A DNA stretch of 64,000 nucleotides, from the NCBI GenBank assembly GCA_023213395.1, contig CM041465.1, positions 146,699,741 through 146,763,740 of the forward strand, written 5' to 3'. This document shows, piece after piece, positions 46,831 to 56,845 of the stretch. The notes below the pieces were generated by a model. That model had not been told where the DNA came from. It made no database searches and worked only from the letters and a program-made list of their open reading frames with translations. Source of the DNA: Cycas panzhihuaensis (taxonomy: Eukaryota > Cycadophyta). A program made the translations under genes and the position numbers. Numbering within the stretch: the first letter of the stretch is position 1; the number at the start of each line of letters is the position of its first letter.

Positions 46831-46850
46831 AGCCTTGACGACGCTACCGA

Positions 46851-47098
46851 CAGTGGTGGACCGAACGTCCCCACCGGAACTACGAAACCCAACGGCTAAG
46901 ACGCAGCGCGCCGAACGTCCCCACAGGAACTACGAAACCCAACGGTCTCGCACGGAGAGGCTGAATAAATGCAAGGACGAGCCAAGACGCAGCGCGCCGA
47001 TACAGGGTGGACCGAACGTCCCCACCGGAACTACGAAACCCAACGGCTAAGACGCAGCGCGCCGAACGTCCCCACCGAAACTACGAAACCCAACGGCC
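46851..47098. repeat. about four tandem units with ccgaacgtcccc core
   Basis: The unit core is ccgaacgtccccaccggaac plus tacgaaacccaacgg. It occurs four times (near 46859, 46911, 47010 and 47063), joined by gctaagacgcagcgcg or by a segment that repeats the gagaggctgaataaatgcaa of the neighbouring array. It is GC-rich against an AT-rich element background. Confidence 0.82.
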
Positions 47099-47390
47099 CG
47101 GAACGGCGAAACCCATCGGAGCTCGAGAACAAACAGAGAGCAGAGAGACGGGCGTAAGGAGCAGAGGGAGTCAAACGAGCAGAGAGAGTCACGGAGAACC
47201 GGAACGGCGAAACCCACCGGAGCTCGAGAGAGCAGAGAGACGGGCGTAAGGAGCAGAGAGAGTCAAACGAGCAGAGAGAGTCACGGAGAACCGGGCAGCG
47301 AAACCCAAGAGCTCGAGAACAAACAGAGAGCAGAGAGACGGGCGTAAGGAGCAGAGGGAGTCAAACGAGCAGAAAGAGTCACGGAGATGG
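47099..47390. repeat. three tandem units of about 92-101 bp, purine-rich
   Basis: Units at 47099-47199, 47200-47291 and 47292-47390. Each contains gcgaaaccca, agctcgaga, cagagagacgggcgtaagga and gagtcacggaga. Unit 2 lacks a gaacaaaca segment present in units 1 and 3. They lie in the untranslated leader of Copia-D2. Confidence 0.88.
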
Positions 47391-47864
47391 AGACTGTACA
47401 GTCAACAAGTAGATATGTTTTATTTACCAGAAATATGTATGCAGAAATGGGCAGAGTCACAGAGATAATACGGAGATTAAGAGAGATAACAATAGAGACA
47501 GCTAAACGAAGGCAGGTAGCAAGTAAATTATATATGTATTGAGGTTGTTAGTTGTTCAAAATGTAGAATGCATGTAATACGGTGGTAACAATACTACAGA
47601 TCTATCGAGCAATTATATTGAGGATCAAAAGAATAAGTAAAAGGCATATATCAAAATTATTTATAAAAAAATAAAATGAAACGAAGAACTGGTTTCCGTG
47701 TGGAGAGCAGACTTAAAGGGAGATCTTCCTCCACGGTGGATGGAATCCAACCGTCTTCTCCAGATCGGTGAGCTCGCGAGAATCTCAACGAGCGATCATA
47801 TAGCTATGTTCCGTCGGACGTTTGAGCAACTAAAATCGGAAAAATAGACAACCTAGCTCAACTT

Positions 47865-47876
47865 GGCTCGATACCA
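47865..47876 (-). other. damaged primer-binding site of Copia-D2
   Basis: TGGTATCGAGCC on the minus strand. Relative to TGGTATCAGAGCC it lacks one base. It sits two bases inside the LTR as in D1. Confidence 0.8.
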
Positions 47877-47878
47877 AA

Positions 47879-48195
47879 TGATGGAGCCGAGGAGCAAAGC
47901 AGACATCACGACACTTTCATCTTGAGTACAGCGATTTACGAAAGAGTGGCGGTGTTAATAAACACCGTGGAGGTATTCCCAACCCTTATATAGAGAATTG
48001 GGAGGCGTGCGCCATCACCCTAGCCGCACAACAATTAAGGTTAGTTTGAAAAATATAAAAATAAATAACAGTGTCGTACCTCACATGAATGGTCGGTCCC
48101 AAGCACGATGAGCAGTTCAAGGTGCCCTAGGGGCCCTCAAAGGTGGCTTTGAGGGGCCCTAAGCGCTCTAGTGCACAAACATTGGGATTATTCCC
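47879..48195 (-). repeat. 5' LTR of Copia-D2
   Basis: Homologous to the other Copia-D LTRs, with several short deletions. Its outer end stops at ttccca instead of ttcccaaca before the 77-bp duplicated viral flank. Confidence 0.9.
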
Positions 48196-50373
48196 ACTAT
48201 CAGAAGATCTATTCTCTCTTCAAAAGTTATTAAAATACCATTACATTGATCATCTATTAGAAAAATGGAGCAAAGATGAAATGTTTGTAGAAATTCAAAC
48301 TTTGCATAATAAACCAATCCAAAGCAAAAAGATCATCCTCAATAGAAAAGATAATAATGAAATAAGAAGTTAAGTCTAGGAGCTACCTACAAAAGAACTA
48401 ATTAGGCCATCTTCTTTAGCATATTCCTGTGTAGCATTAAATATAAGAAATCATGCAAAGATCAAATGAAGTAAGTCTAGATTGGTCATTAATTACATTC
48501 CACTAAATTCAATTACAATAGATATAAAGTGGCCTCTACCCAATAAAGAGAATCTGATCAATAAAGTTTCAAAAAGCAAAATATTTTCTAAATTTGATTG
48601 TAAGTCAGGATATCAGTAAATAAAGATTCATCCAAAAGATATCCATAAAATTACCTTTTCAACTCTAATTGGTTTATGTGAATGGTTGGTAATGCCATTT
48701 AGATTGAAGTTTGCTCCAAGTCAATTTCAACAAAGAATGAATCTTATATTTGTTCCTTACCACAATTTTATAGCAAATTATATAGATGATTTTTTTATTT
48801 ATTCTAAAAATAAGGTAGAACATGTACAATATTTAAAGACTTTTGTAAAATTAGTAAGGACCCATAGGATCAGGTTATCAAAGGACAATAGTAAATTTGT
48901 TATTACTGAAAAAATAGAAATTTTAGGAATCCTTATTCAAGATGGAAAGATTCATATGCAAGAGCATATATTAAAAAAAATAGTAGGATTTCTAGATAAT
49001 TTAGTTTTTCTAGAGTAGTATCAAAGATTTTTAGGTTGTGTAAATTATGCAGGAAAATTTATATAACAATTTTCAAATAAAATTATAGCTTTGCACAAGG
49101 TAATATGGACTAAGCCATTCAAGTGGATAGAAGCATCTACTAAAGTGGTGTAGGAATTAAAATTCATTTGTAAAGAATTACCAGCATTAGAACCTACTTA
49201 TCAAGGCCCATATGTGTTTCAAACAAATGCATCAAAAGATACTTACAGAGTAATATTACTCACCAAAATCTCAAGAGTAGAAGAAATATGTAGTTATGCT
49301 AGTGGATAGTTTAAAAATTATGAATTAAATTATTGGACAGTAGAAAAGGAGATTCTAGTCATCATAAAAGGAGTAAATAAATTTCATTTGTTACTCTTGC
49401 TAGAAAAAATTGTTATTAGAATTGACAGTAAAAATTTTGTTGGTTCATGACTAAGAATATATCTACTCAACTTTATAGAGGTAGATATGCATGGTGGTAA
49501 GCCATTTTACAGTAATATAATTTTGAGATTGAATTTATTAAAGGAACAAATAATTATCTTCTTGATGCATTAACAAAAGAATTATCAGCATGCATTTAAA
49601 TTTTGTAGGGACAAACATCAGATGCTAGTAGTTCCAATTAGGAAATATTAAGGCAGCTAGGCAAATGGGATTTTGACAGAGTTCTAAGAGTCCTAGAGAC
49701 TATGAGAAATTTTGTCAAGTCATCCAACAAGGATTCATTCAAGCCAAATACTATTTGCCATAATCACAACTAATCACAATCTTTATTTGGGAGAATGAAT
49801 TATATATAAATATTTTTATAAATTTTGAATCATGGAGTTTAATAACACTTGTGCCATTAAAATATATGATTAATCAAAATAGATTGCACCATATGTATAT
49901 ATTTAGAAAATGGTATAACTTTACACCTAGTTTTTAGAATTTTTCCAAGGACTATATTCTAAATTACTTTGCATTATTCTGGCACTCGAAGGGATCTGAC
50001 AATTTCAATGTAAAAAGTTAAATTAAAATATATTATGGTTGATACCCTTAAATCACCATATACGTGGATGAAAAAATATATTGTAGTACTTATATGGCTC
50101 TACTGAATGTGCAAGTCATATCAGAAGATTTTGAGTAAGGTGACAAGACAAACTGACAATATGAAAAGATGTGCACTTATGCACTATCTTGTAAAGATAT
50201 GCACTCACATACACACTATATTAAAATAATATATATTATCTTATAAGGATGCATATTATAATAAAATAATACATACGGTCTTATAAATACTATAGGAGAT
50301 GCACACTCACATGCACACTAATGTAAAATAGGGTCAAGTTGAAGTGTTGGTATATATGAATCTATATTGTCCC
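48196..50373 (+). pseudogene. EVE-B reverse transcriptase, RNase H and 3' region
   Basis: Starts with the right copy of the 77-bp duplication. The linker and N-terminal reverse transcriptase are at 48240-48680 (FDCKSGYQ-like near 48590-48620). The open stretch 48686-49018 (110 residues) contains VMPFRLKFAPSQFQQRMN and the intact catalytic box YIDD at 48779-48790, followed by the thumb-side block KFVITEKIEILGILI. RNase H lies at about 49110-49600, ending in a LLDALTKELSA-like tail. 49600-50373 is the non-coding 3' region, matching EVE-A 6789-6000 in reverse. Gypsy-F interrupts it at 50373. Confidence 0.84.
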
Positions 50374-50681
50374 TATTAAAAACCCAACCCTTATCTCTCT
50401 TCTTCTCAAATCTTATATTTCTATTCTTGTAATTATCCCACATTCATAAGTCCAAGAGATGGGCAGTCTTAATAGCCCTATATATATGTATGTAATGTAG
50501 GAATGAAGATCATTTGGAAGTATTGTGATCTTATGTATTGGAGGTTGCCCCCTTGAAGAGGCCCATCAATACATATGATTACGGATGCTTTATACTCTTA
50601 TATGTAATTTGACTTTTGTGTTACAATATGCAATTGGATTTTTCTCTTTTGATTCAGGTTTTGGTGTAATAGTTCGTTACA
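50374..50681 (+). repeat. 5' LTR of Gypsy-F
   Basis: Starts TATTAAAAACCC and ends GTTCGTTACA. It is very similar to the 3' LTR over 308 bp. Both LTRs start TA, not TG. Confidence 0.95.
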
Positions 50682-50683
50682 AC

Positions 50684-50695
50684 TGGTATCAGAGC
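50684..50695 (+). other. tRNA-iMet primer-binding site of Gypsy-F
   Basis: TGGTATCAGAGC, two bases after the 5' LTR. Initiator tRNA-Met is the usual primer of chromoviruses. Confidence 0.95.
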
Positions 50696-51784
50696 AGCGA
50701 TCTAAGAGGTGCCATTAAGGGTTCTTGGAGGGTGAATTTGAGACGAAATTACTTGCCCTATAAATTTTGAGTGGTCGCACTATAGATTTTGGGGTGAAAG
50801 TGCAAAAACTACAGCGCAAAAATTATAGCAAAATTAATTTCGGCCTACTTCTTTTCTATCACCATATCTTTAGGATAAATCTACAACCTCAACTTCAAAT
50901 GACCTTAAATTTTTTTTAATTCTGTGTGTTTTTTAATTTACTTTCTAATGGAAGTAGTTTTGAGTTGATAAGAGCTCATAATAAAAATTATTTACATTTT
51001 ACTAGTAGGTACTATTGTAGTCCTTAGAAACCATAACTGTGAAATTCTTAAAAGAGTCATAACTTTTGATCTAGATATCATAATTCAATTTTATCTAAAC
51101 TAATAGAATTATATTTTTAGAGGCCATCCTTTTAATCCATATTTTATGTATTTTTCAACTATATTTTTTAGAGAGAAATAGTTTTATCATTTTCTCTTAA
51201 TAATTTATAGTAGTTTACTTTTTGCTCGTAATTGTTTTAGCTGGTCTAGGCTAGAGACCCGATACCGAGGGTCTATAAATATCACGGGGAACTATCGTTT
51301 TGGGCTAAGCACATTGTGGCTATTTTTTTTTTTTTTACCCTTATGTGAAGGACTCCTAAACCAAGCCTTAGACAGAACTCAACTATGAAATTAAGCCTCC
51401 ACATACCTATAATTATATAGGAGGACCCCCCTAGGTAGCCATTCCTAGTATAAGTAACCATAAGAGACTTGTCAATCATCTATAATTTATAGTGCACTAG
51501 TAAGCGGTTAGCCCCGGGAAGTTACTCTCCACGTACCCTAGAGATGAGGTAGTACGATTATAGAGTAGAGCATTAGCCTCTATAAGTTGATACTATTTAC
51601 GACTGGGATCAATATATTGGAGGGCCTACAAACCAGATAATCCTAGACCTAGAAAGCCCTGTGTTATTAGTCTTTATCAGTTTGACTCCAGTGACTAAAC
51701 CCTAGTTAGGTTACCTTTGGTAGATACATTTTTCTAGATCCCTTTTATATAGCAAACATTCAACTTTGATAAGGGTTTGTAACC
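50696..51784 (+). other. Gypsy-F leader
   Basis: About 1.1 kb without conserved coding between primer site and gag. It contains a T13 run at about 51325-51337 and is otherwise unremarkable. Confidence 0.7.
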
Positions 51785-52645
51785 ATGGCCCCAAAAAATG
51801 ATCCAACGAGGGATGAAAATACCAATGTAATTGAAGAATTGAGCTCAAGGATAGGTAAGGTTGAAGAGAATATTAAAATAATTAACAAAAACCTTCAAAA
51901 GATTACAAGTCAATTAGGATTGCAAAAATACGATGAGGGATCTTGGAAGGGGAAGGATAAGATAGGGAGCGAAGGTGATCACCATGACCAAGGAGGGATA
52001 CGATCTAGTTATCTCCCTAAAGTGGAAATTAGAAAATTTAATGGGAAAGATGTGAGGACCTGGGTCAGTCAAATGGAATAATTTTTTAGTCTTCACTAAG
52101 TACCATATGATAAAAAAATCGTCTTAACTTCTTTACATATGGAATCAAAACCCTTCTAGTGGTACCAATGGATGAAGAAGTGTGAAGGAATATCATATAA
52201 GTGGAAAAATTTTATGGAGGATCTTTTAGTGCAATTTGATAATATTTAGGATGATGACTACTTTAGTCAGTTGGCTAAACTAAAACAAGAAGGAACAGCA
52301 TCAGAATACACTACAGAACACCAAAAACTGGCCACCCTAGTTGATGCTCTCAGTAATGAAAAATTGCTTGAACTCTACATTGGGGGTTTAAAAGAAGATA
52401 TATGATATGAATTGCACTTGTTGAAACCAAGTATCCTAACAGAAGTAATCATAGCAGCTCGACAAATTGAAGCTAAAAATAGGGCTACCCGAAAATATAA
52501 TAAGATGGGGAAAGAAAAAAGAAGCCCATACATTCCTACAACACGAAGGATGACAGCTAAAGAAATGGATGAGAAAAAGATAAAGGGTATTTGTTTTAGA
52601 TGTAATGAGAAGTGGAATAAAGATCACAAATGTTCAAAAAGATGA
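51785..52645 (+). pseudogene. Gypsy-F gag
   Basis: Starts at ATG 51785 (MAPKNDPTRDENTNVIEELS), chosen because it opens the long frame after the leader and is followed by a predicted coiled segment. The capsid region has PKVEIRKFNGKDVRTWVSQME, then stops, then the block FSQLAKLKQEGTASEYTTEH. The zinc knuckle at 52592-52633 (CFRCNEKWNKDHKC) has the spacing seen in chromovirus gags. Three or more in-frame stops are present. Gag makes the virus-like particle that carries element RNA. Confidence 0.9.
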
Positions 52646-55600
52646 CTATTCATCATTGAAGATACATAGGAAGAAGATCTAGAAGAAGTCATTGTAGAAG
52701 ATGATATTACTCCTGAACCACTAGACATTAAAGAAGAGAACATACTAACAATATCTGTCCATGCTTTAGCAAGGATTGCAGCTCCACAGACCTTGAAGAT
52801 TATAGGATACATTAAGAAAAAAAAGGTAGTCATCTTAATTGATTCAGGAAGCACCCATAATTTTATCAATAGGAAACTTGTAGAAGAACTAAATTGTTTT
52901 CTTTATCCAGTTAAGAATTTTCAAGTTATGGTTGCGAATGGTGGTACATTAGCCTATGGAGGTAAATGCCATAATATTAAAATGACTATGGGAGACTACC
53001 AATTGGCTTCCTCAATGTATCCCATTTTGGTGGGAGGAGTCAATGTGGTTTTAGGAGTACAATGGCTAAAAACATTAGGTACTTTTCAACTTAACTTAGA
53101 GGAATTATTCATTTGTTTTAACTCAGGAGAGCAACAGTACCAACTCAATGGAATTAGCCCACCTCCATCATAGGCCATTAGTTCACATAGGATGGAGAAG
53201 CTTCTGAGAAAAGGAGAAACAAGACTTATAGCTAGATGTTATGCATTAGAAGGGCATGAGTTAGTAGTAAAGGAAGATCTTCATAAGGATAATAATCTAA
53301 CACGTGAATTGCAAGAAGTATTAGTCAAACATAGCAAGGTTTTCGAAGACATTCCTAAGGGGCTTCCTCCAGAAAGGGAACAAGATCATGCCATTGAACT
53401 CATTACCGGTAACAATCCACCTAGCATTTGACCTTATCAATATCCTTATCAACAGAAGAATGAAATTGAAAAACTGGTGCATGAACTTCTTGAAGCTGGG
53501 GCCATCAGGGAAAGTAAAAGCGCATTTTCAGCACCAGTAATATTGGTGAAAAAGAAGGATGGATCCTTTCGTATATGTGTGGATTATCGAGAATTAAATA
53601 AAATTACTATTAAAGATAAATTTCCCATACCAGTGATTGATGATTTGTTAGATGAATTGAATGGAGCAACCCTTTTCACCACCATAGACTTAAAATCTAG
53701 ATATCACCAAATTAGAATCAAGGCTGTTGATGCTTACAAAATAGCTTTTCACACCCATGAAGGCCACTATAAATTCCTAGTCATGCCTTTTGGCTTAACC
53801 AATGCACCAACCACATTCCAAGGGCTCATGAATAAAATCTTTCAACCTTATCTAAGGAAGTTTGTCTTGGTGTTTTTTTATGACATCTTAGTGTATAGCC
53901 GGACAAAGAAATAACATCTTCAACATGTTAATAAGGTTTTGCAATTATTAGAAGACAATAAACTCTTTGTAAACAAATTAAAATATAACTTTGGAAGCCA
54001 TGAAGTGGTGTACTTGGGGCACATCATCTCACAAGAGGGAGTCAAGGTTGATCCAAGGAAGATTGAAGCCATAGTAAATTGGCCACAACCCAAAAACATC
54101 AAAGGGCTACATGGATTCTTGGGTTTAATAATGTACTACCGAAATATTGTTAAAGGATATGCCAAGATTATAGCACCCTTAACACAATTATTAAAGAAGG
54201 ATTCATTTATATGGATAGATGCTGCTACTGAAGCCTTTGATAGCCTAAAGGTATCCATGACTACCACACCAGATCTAGCAACTCCTGACTTCACTAAAAC
54301 ATTTATCATTAAATGTGATGCTTTGGGATAAGGTATTGGAGCATTCCTCATGCAAGAAAGGAGGCCCATAGCCTTTGAAAGTCAAAAATTAAAGTCTAGG
54401 GATTTAGTCAAGTCTACATATGAAAAAGAGATGATGGCAATCCTATAAGCAATTCAAAAATGGCACTAATATTTACTCGGAACCCATTTCAAAATAAAGA
54501 CAAACCACAAAAGCTTGAAGTATTTCCTGGACCAAAGGGTAGCTTCTGAGGAACAATAAAAATGGGTCTCTAAAATGCAAGGTTTTGATTTTGAAATCAT
54601 ATATAAAAAAGGGAAGGAAAATATAGCAGATGATGCCCTATCACAAAAGGAAGGGGATTTTATATTATATGCATTAACAACAATTACCCCTTCACAGATC
54701 AAGGAGGCAAGGGAAGAGTGGGAAAAGGATACCAAGATAAAGCAATTAATACAGGACCTACAAGTTGATCAAGATAGTCATAAAATCTTTTCATGGGTAG
54801 CAAACATCCTGTGGTACAAAAATAGAATATATCTTAGTCCTAATTCCAAGATTAAGGAGAAGATATGCATGATGTACATGCCTCTCCAATAGGAAGCCAT
54901 TCTAGATTCCTAAAGACTTACCAACAGATTAAGTAATCCTTCTATTGGAATGGGCTCAAGCAAGATACGAAAAGATGGGTTGCAGCTTGTGAAGTGTGCC
55001 AACGACAAAAGGGTAAAATGAGCAAGATGCCTGGTCTATTGCATCCACTCCATATACCAAATCAAAGATGGGAAGAAATATCCATGGACTTCATCACAAG
55101 ATTACCAAAATCAGATGGGAGGGATTCCATCCTTGTAGTTGTTAATAGATTAACAAAGTGTGCTCATTTTTGTGGAATCCAATCTACTTATAAGGCAAAA
55201 CAAATTGCCGAGGTTTTCTTAAAAGAGATACATCAGCTCCATGGAATGCCTAAGAAGATTGTTAGTGACAGAGACCCAAAGTTCACAAGCATTTTCTGGA
55301 CTAAACTCTTCCAAGCCTTAGGTACCAAGCTAACAATGAGCACAGCATACCACCTACAAATAAATGGACAAACAAAGGTGGTTAACAAATGTTTAGAATG
55401 ACATCTTCGATGCTACGTGTCAGATAAACAAAATCAATGGCATCATTGGCTTCCCATGGTAGAATGGTGGTATAATACTACTTACCATATGGCAATAAAA
55501 ACAACTCCCTTCCAAGCATTATATGGGTATGAACCACCATCTATAAAGAACTACGCCATAGAGAATTCTAGAGTTCAAGAAGTGGAGGAGTATCTACAAC

Positions 55601-56117
55601 AAATTGTAGAGACACTCAAGATATTAAAGGAAAACCTTAACTTGGCTCAGAACCGAATGAAACAACAAGCAGATAAATGAAGAAGTGAACGAGAGTTTCA
55701 AATAGGAGATTGGGTTTACTTGCGCTTGCAACCATACAAGCAAACTTCACTTAAAAGAGAGGGTAAACACAAGTTGGATCCAAGGTTTTATGGACCTTAT
55801 AAAATCCTTAAACAAGTGGGGGAAGTGGCTTATGTCTTGGAGTTACCCATAACAACTAAAATCCATAATGTTTTCCATGTATCTTGTCTTAAAAAGGTAA
55901 TTGGACAGCAAGTGAGGCATAAATAGAATTACCAATATTCGATAATGAAGGGAGGCTTCAACTGATACCTAAATGAATATTAGAGGAAAGGGTTAGGCGT
56001 TTGCGCTCTCGACACATCAAAGAGTATCTCATCAAATGGAAGCAGTTGCCACATGACGATTCAACTTGGGAAAGTGAGCAATTTATTCAAGAGCATCTTA
56101 GAATAGTCAACCTTTGA
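52646..56117 (+). pseudogene. Gypsy-F pol with C-terminal chromodomain
   Basis: Protease with DSGST near 52841. Reverse transcriptase at 53430-54000 includes [30 protein letters not shown] and [14 protein letters not shown]. Its catalytic box is FFYD (53873-53884), so the first Asp is replaced by Tyr. RNase H is at about 54280-54650, followed by the linker. Integrase at 54860-55680 keeps MDFI and SDRDPKF Asp residues, but the catalytic Glu position reads Lys (GQTKVVN). The chromodomain at 55977-56117 (EYLIKWKQLPHDDSTWE) would bind modified histone H3 and direct integration. All pieces to 54892 share one frame. Frameshifts lie between 54892 and 54994 and near 55940-55977. Confidence 0.93.
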
Positions 56118-56133
56118 GGGCAAAGCTTTTCAA

Positions 56134-56147
56134 AAGGAGGGGGAACT
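56134..56147 (+). other. polypurine tract of Gypsy-F
   Basis: aaaggagggggaa directly before the 3' LTR. Confidence 0.88.
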
Positions 56148-56455
56148 TATTAAGAACCTAGCCCTTATCTCTCTTCTTCTCAAATCTTATATTTCTATTC
56201 TTGTAATTATCCCACATTCATAAGTCCAAGAGATGGGCAGTCTTAATAGCCTTATATATATGTATGTAATGTAAGAATGAAGATCATCTGGAAGTATTGT
56301 GATCTTATGTATTGGAGGTTGCCCCCTCGAAGAGGCCCATCGATATATATGATTACGGATGCTTTATACTCTTATATGTAATTTGACTTTTGTGTTACCA
56401 TATGCAATTGGATTTTTCTCTTCTAATTCAAGTTTTGGTGTAATGGTTCGTTACA
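56148..56455 (+). repeat. 3' LTR of Gypsy-F
   Basis: 308 bp, TATTAAGAAC ... GTTACA, followed by the target duplication gtccc. Confidence 0.95.
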
Positions 56456-56845
56456 GTCCCACAGCCATGAGTTTTGAGTGGGATAAGGATGTTCTGCATC
56501 TCGCCAATCACTCCTGGAGTTATAAATATACTTCTATGCAACTCATTTAGTAGAGTGAATTTAGAGGTAATCTCTCTTTCATTTACCTATGAGAATTTAC
56601 GAGGATCTCATTATCAATGCCCTATGAGAACATTGGGTAGTAATGTCTATAAATCTTTTATCTTGACCAATACAAAGTGTATTTTTCTATTAAAAGAGTG
56701 TCGACATGCTAAGAGCTTAGGTTGTTATAGTTTTATTTTCATTATTTCAATTTTCTTTTATTTAAGAGTATTGTTGCAAAGATTGGTATAGTTGTATCAG
56801 AATTATTAGTGAAGCCAAAGCTATCAAAGCTGATATAGAGATATC
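56456..56845 (+). other. EVE-B intergenic region and terminal redundancy
   Basis: Viral sequence resumes after Gypsy-F and mirrors EVE-A 5620-6010 in reverse. It contains the TATA box and ends at the primer-site position, where EVE-C begins. The frames at 56359-56550 and 56474-56791 are chance openings over LTR and intergenic sequence. Confidence 0.8.
56521..56528 (+). promoter_or_regulatory. TATA box of the EVE-B intergenic promoter
   Basis: TATAAATA, the counterpart of 5947-5954 in EVE-A. Gypsy-F inserted about 65 bp upstream, so upstream activating sequence has been replaced by LTR sequence. Confidence 0.6.

Larger units (their letters stand above)
44279..47864 (-). other. Copia-D2 leader region
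   Basis: About 3.6 kb of non-coding leader. 44410-44830 corresponds to the conserved block 21830-22200 of D1. 44830-46370 is AT-rich and aligns with D1. The tRNA-like B box is at 46374-46384. 46480-47640 is a GC-rich tandem-repeat block unlike the one in D1. 47640-47864 aligns again with D1 up to the primer site. Short open frames here follow repeat units and are not genes. Confidence 0.7.
39759..48195 (-). mobile_element. Copia-D2: second full-length member of the Copia-D family
   Basis: Same family and orientation as Copia-D1. LTRs lie at 39759-40084 and 47879-48195. Coding runs minus from gag (start about 44278) to RNase H (about 40100). It retains the integrase to reverse transcriptase junction missing in D1 and the most intact reverse transcriptase of the window. 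The right LTR ends at ttccca without the final aca. The element is flanked by a 77-bp duplication of viral sequence instead of a five-base one. It shows clusters of small deletions relative to D1. Confidence 0.93.
50374..56455 (+). mobile_element. Gypsy-F: full-length Ty3/gypsy chromovirus
   Basis: Two 308-bp LTRs (50374-50681 and 56148-56455), an exact tRNA-iMet primer site, a polypurine tract and a perfect five-base target duplication (gtccc at 50369-50373 and 56456-56460). Length is 6.1 kb. Order on the plus strand: gag with zinc knuckle, protease, reverse transcriptase, RNase H, integrase, chromodomain. Integrase after RNase H marks the gypsy superfamily, and the C-terminal chromodomain marks the chromovirus branch. 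It sits about 65 bp upstream of the EVE-B TATA box. Stops and two frameshifts inactivate it. Confidence 0.96.
28511..56845 (+). other. EVE-B: near-complete endogenous caulimovirid, split by three retrotransposons
   Basis: Plus-strand segments 28511-29335, 36868-39758, 48196-50373 and 56456-56845 together form about 6.4 kb in the same order as EVE-A: leader, movement protein, coat protein, protease, reverse transcriptase, RNase H, intergenic region. Insertions are Copia-E, Copia-D2 and Gypsy-F. It starts immediately after the primer-site position and ends at the same site, so it is essentially one genome unit. It abuts EVE-A head to head at 28511. The reverse transcriptase catalytic box is intact, but the frame has many stops and the copy is defective. 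Confidence 0.86.

Noticed and set aside
46799-47249. Three Arg-, Thr- and Glu-rich plus-strand frames with internal peptide repeats
   Set aside because: The peptide repeats are direct translations of the DNA tandem units. The frames overlap, run opposite to the element, and lie in its leader.
47099-47390. Regular repeats resembling a CRISPR array
   Set aside because: Units are contiguous tandem copies of about 92-101 bp without spacers, inside a plant retrotransposon.
48143-48373. 76-codon frame bridging the Copia-D2 LTR and viral sequence
   Set aside because: It is a chance fusion across the insertion edge. Only the part after 48196 is viral.
50585-50770. 61-codon frame crossing the Gypsy-F LTR and primer site
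   Set aside because: It runs through the LTR and primer-binding site, so it is not a protein gene. The similar frame at 56359-56550 is its counterpart in the other LTR.
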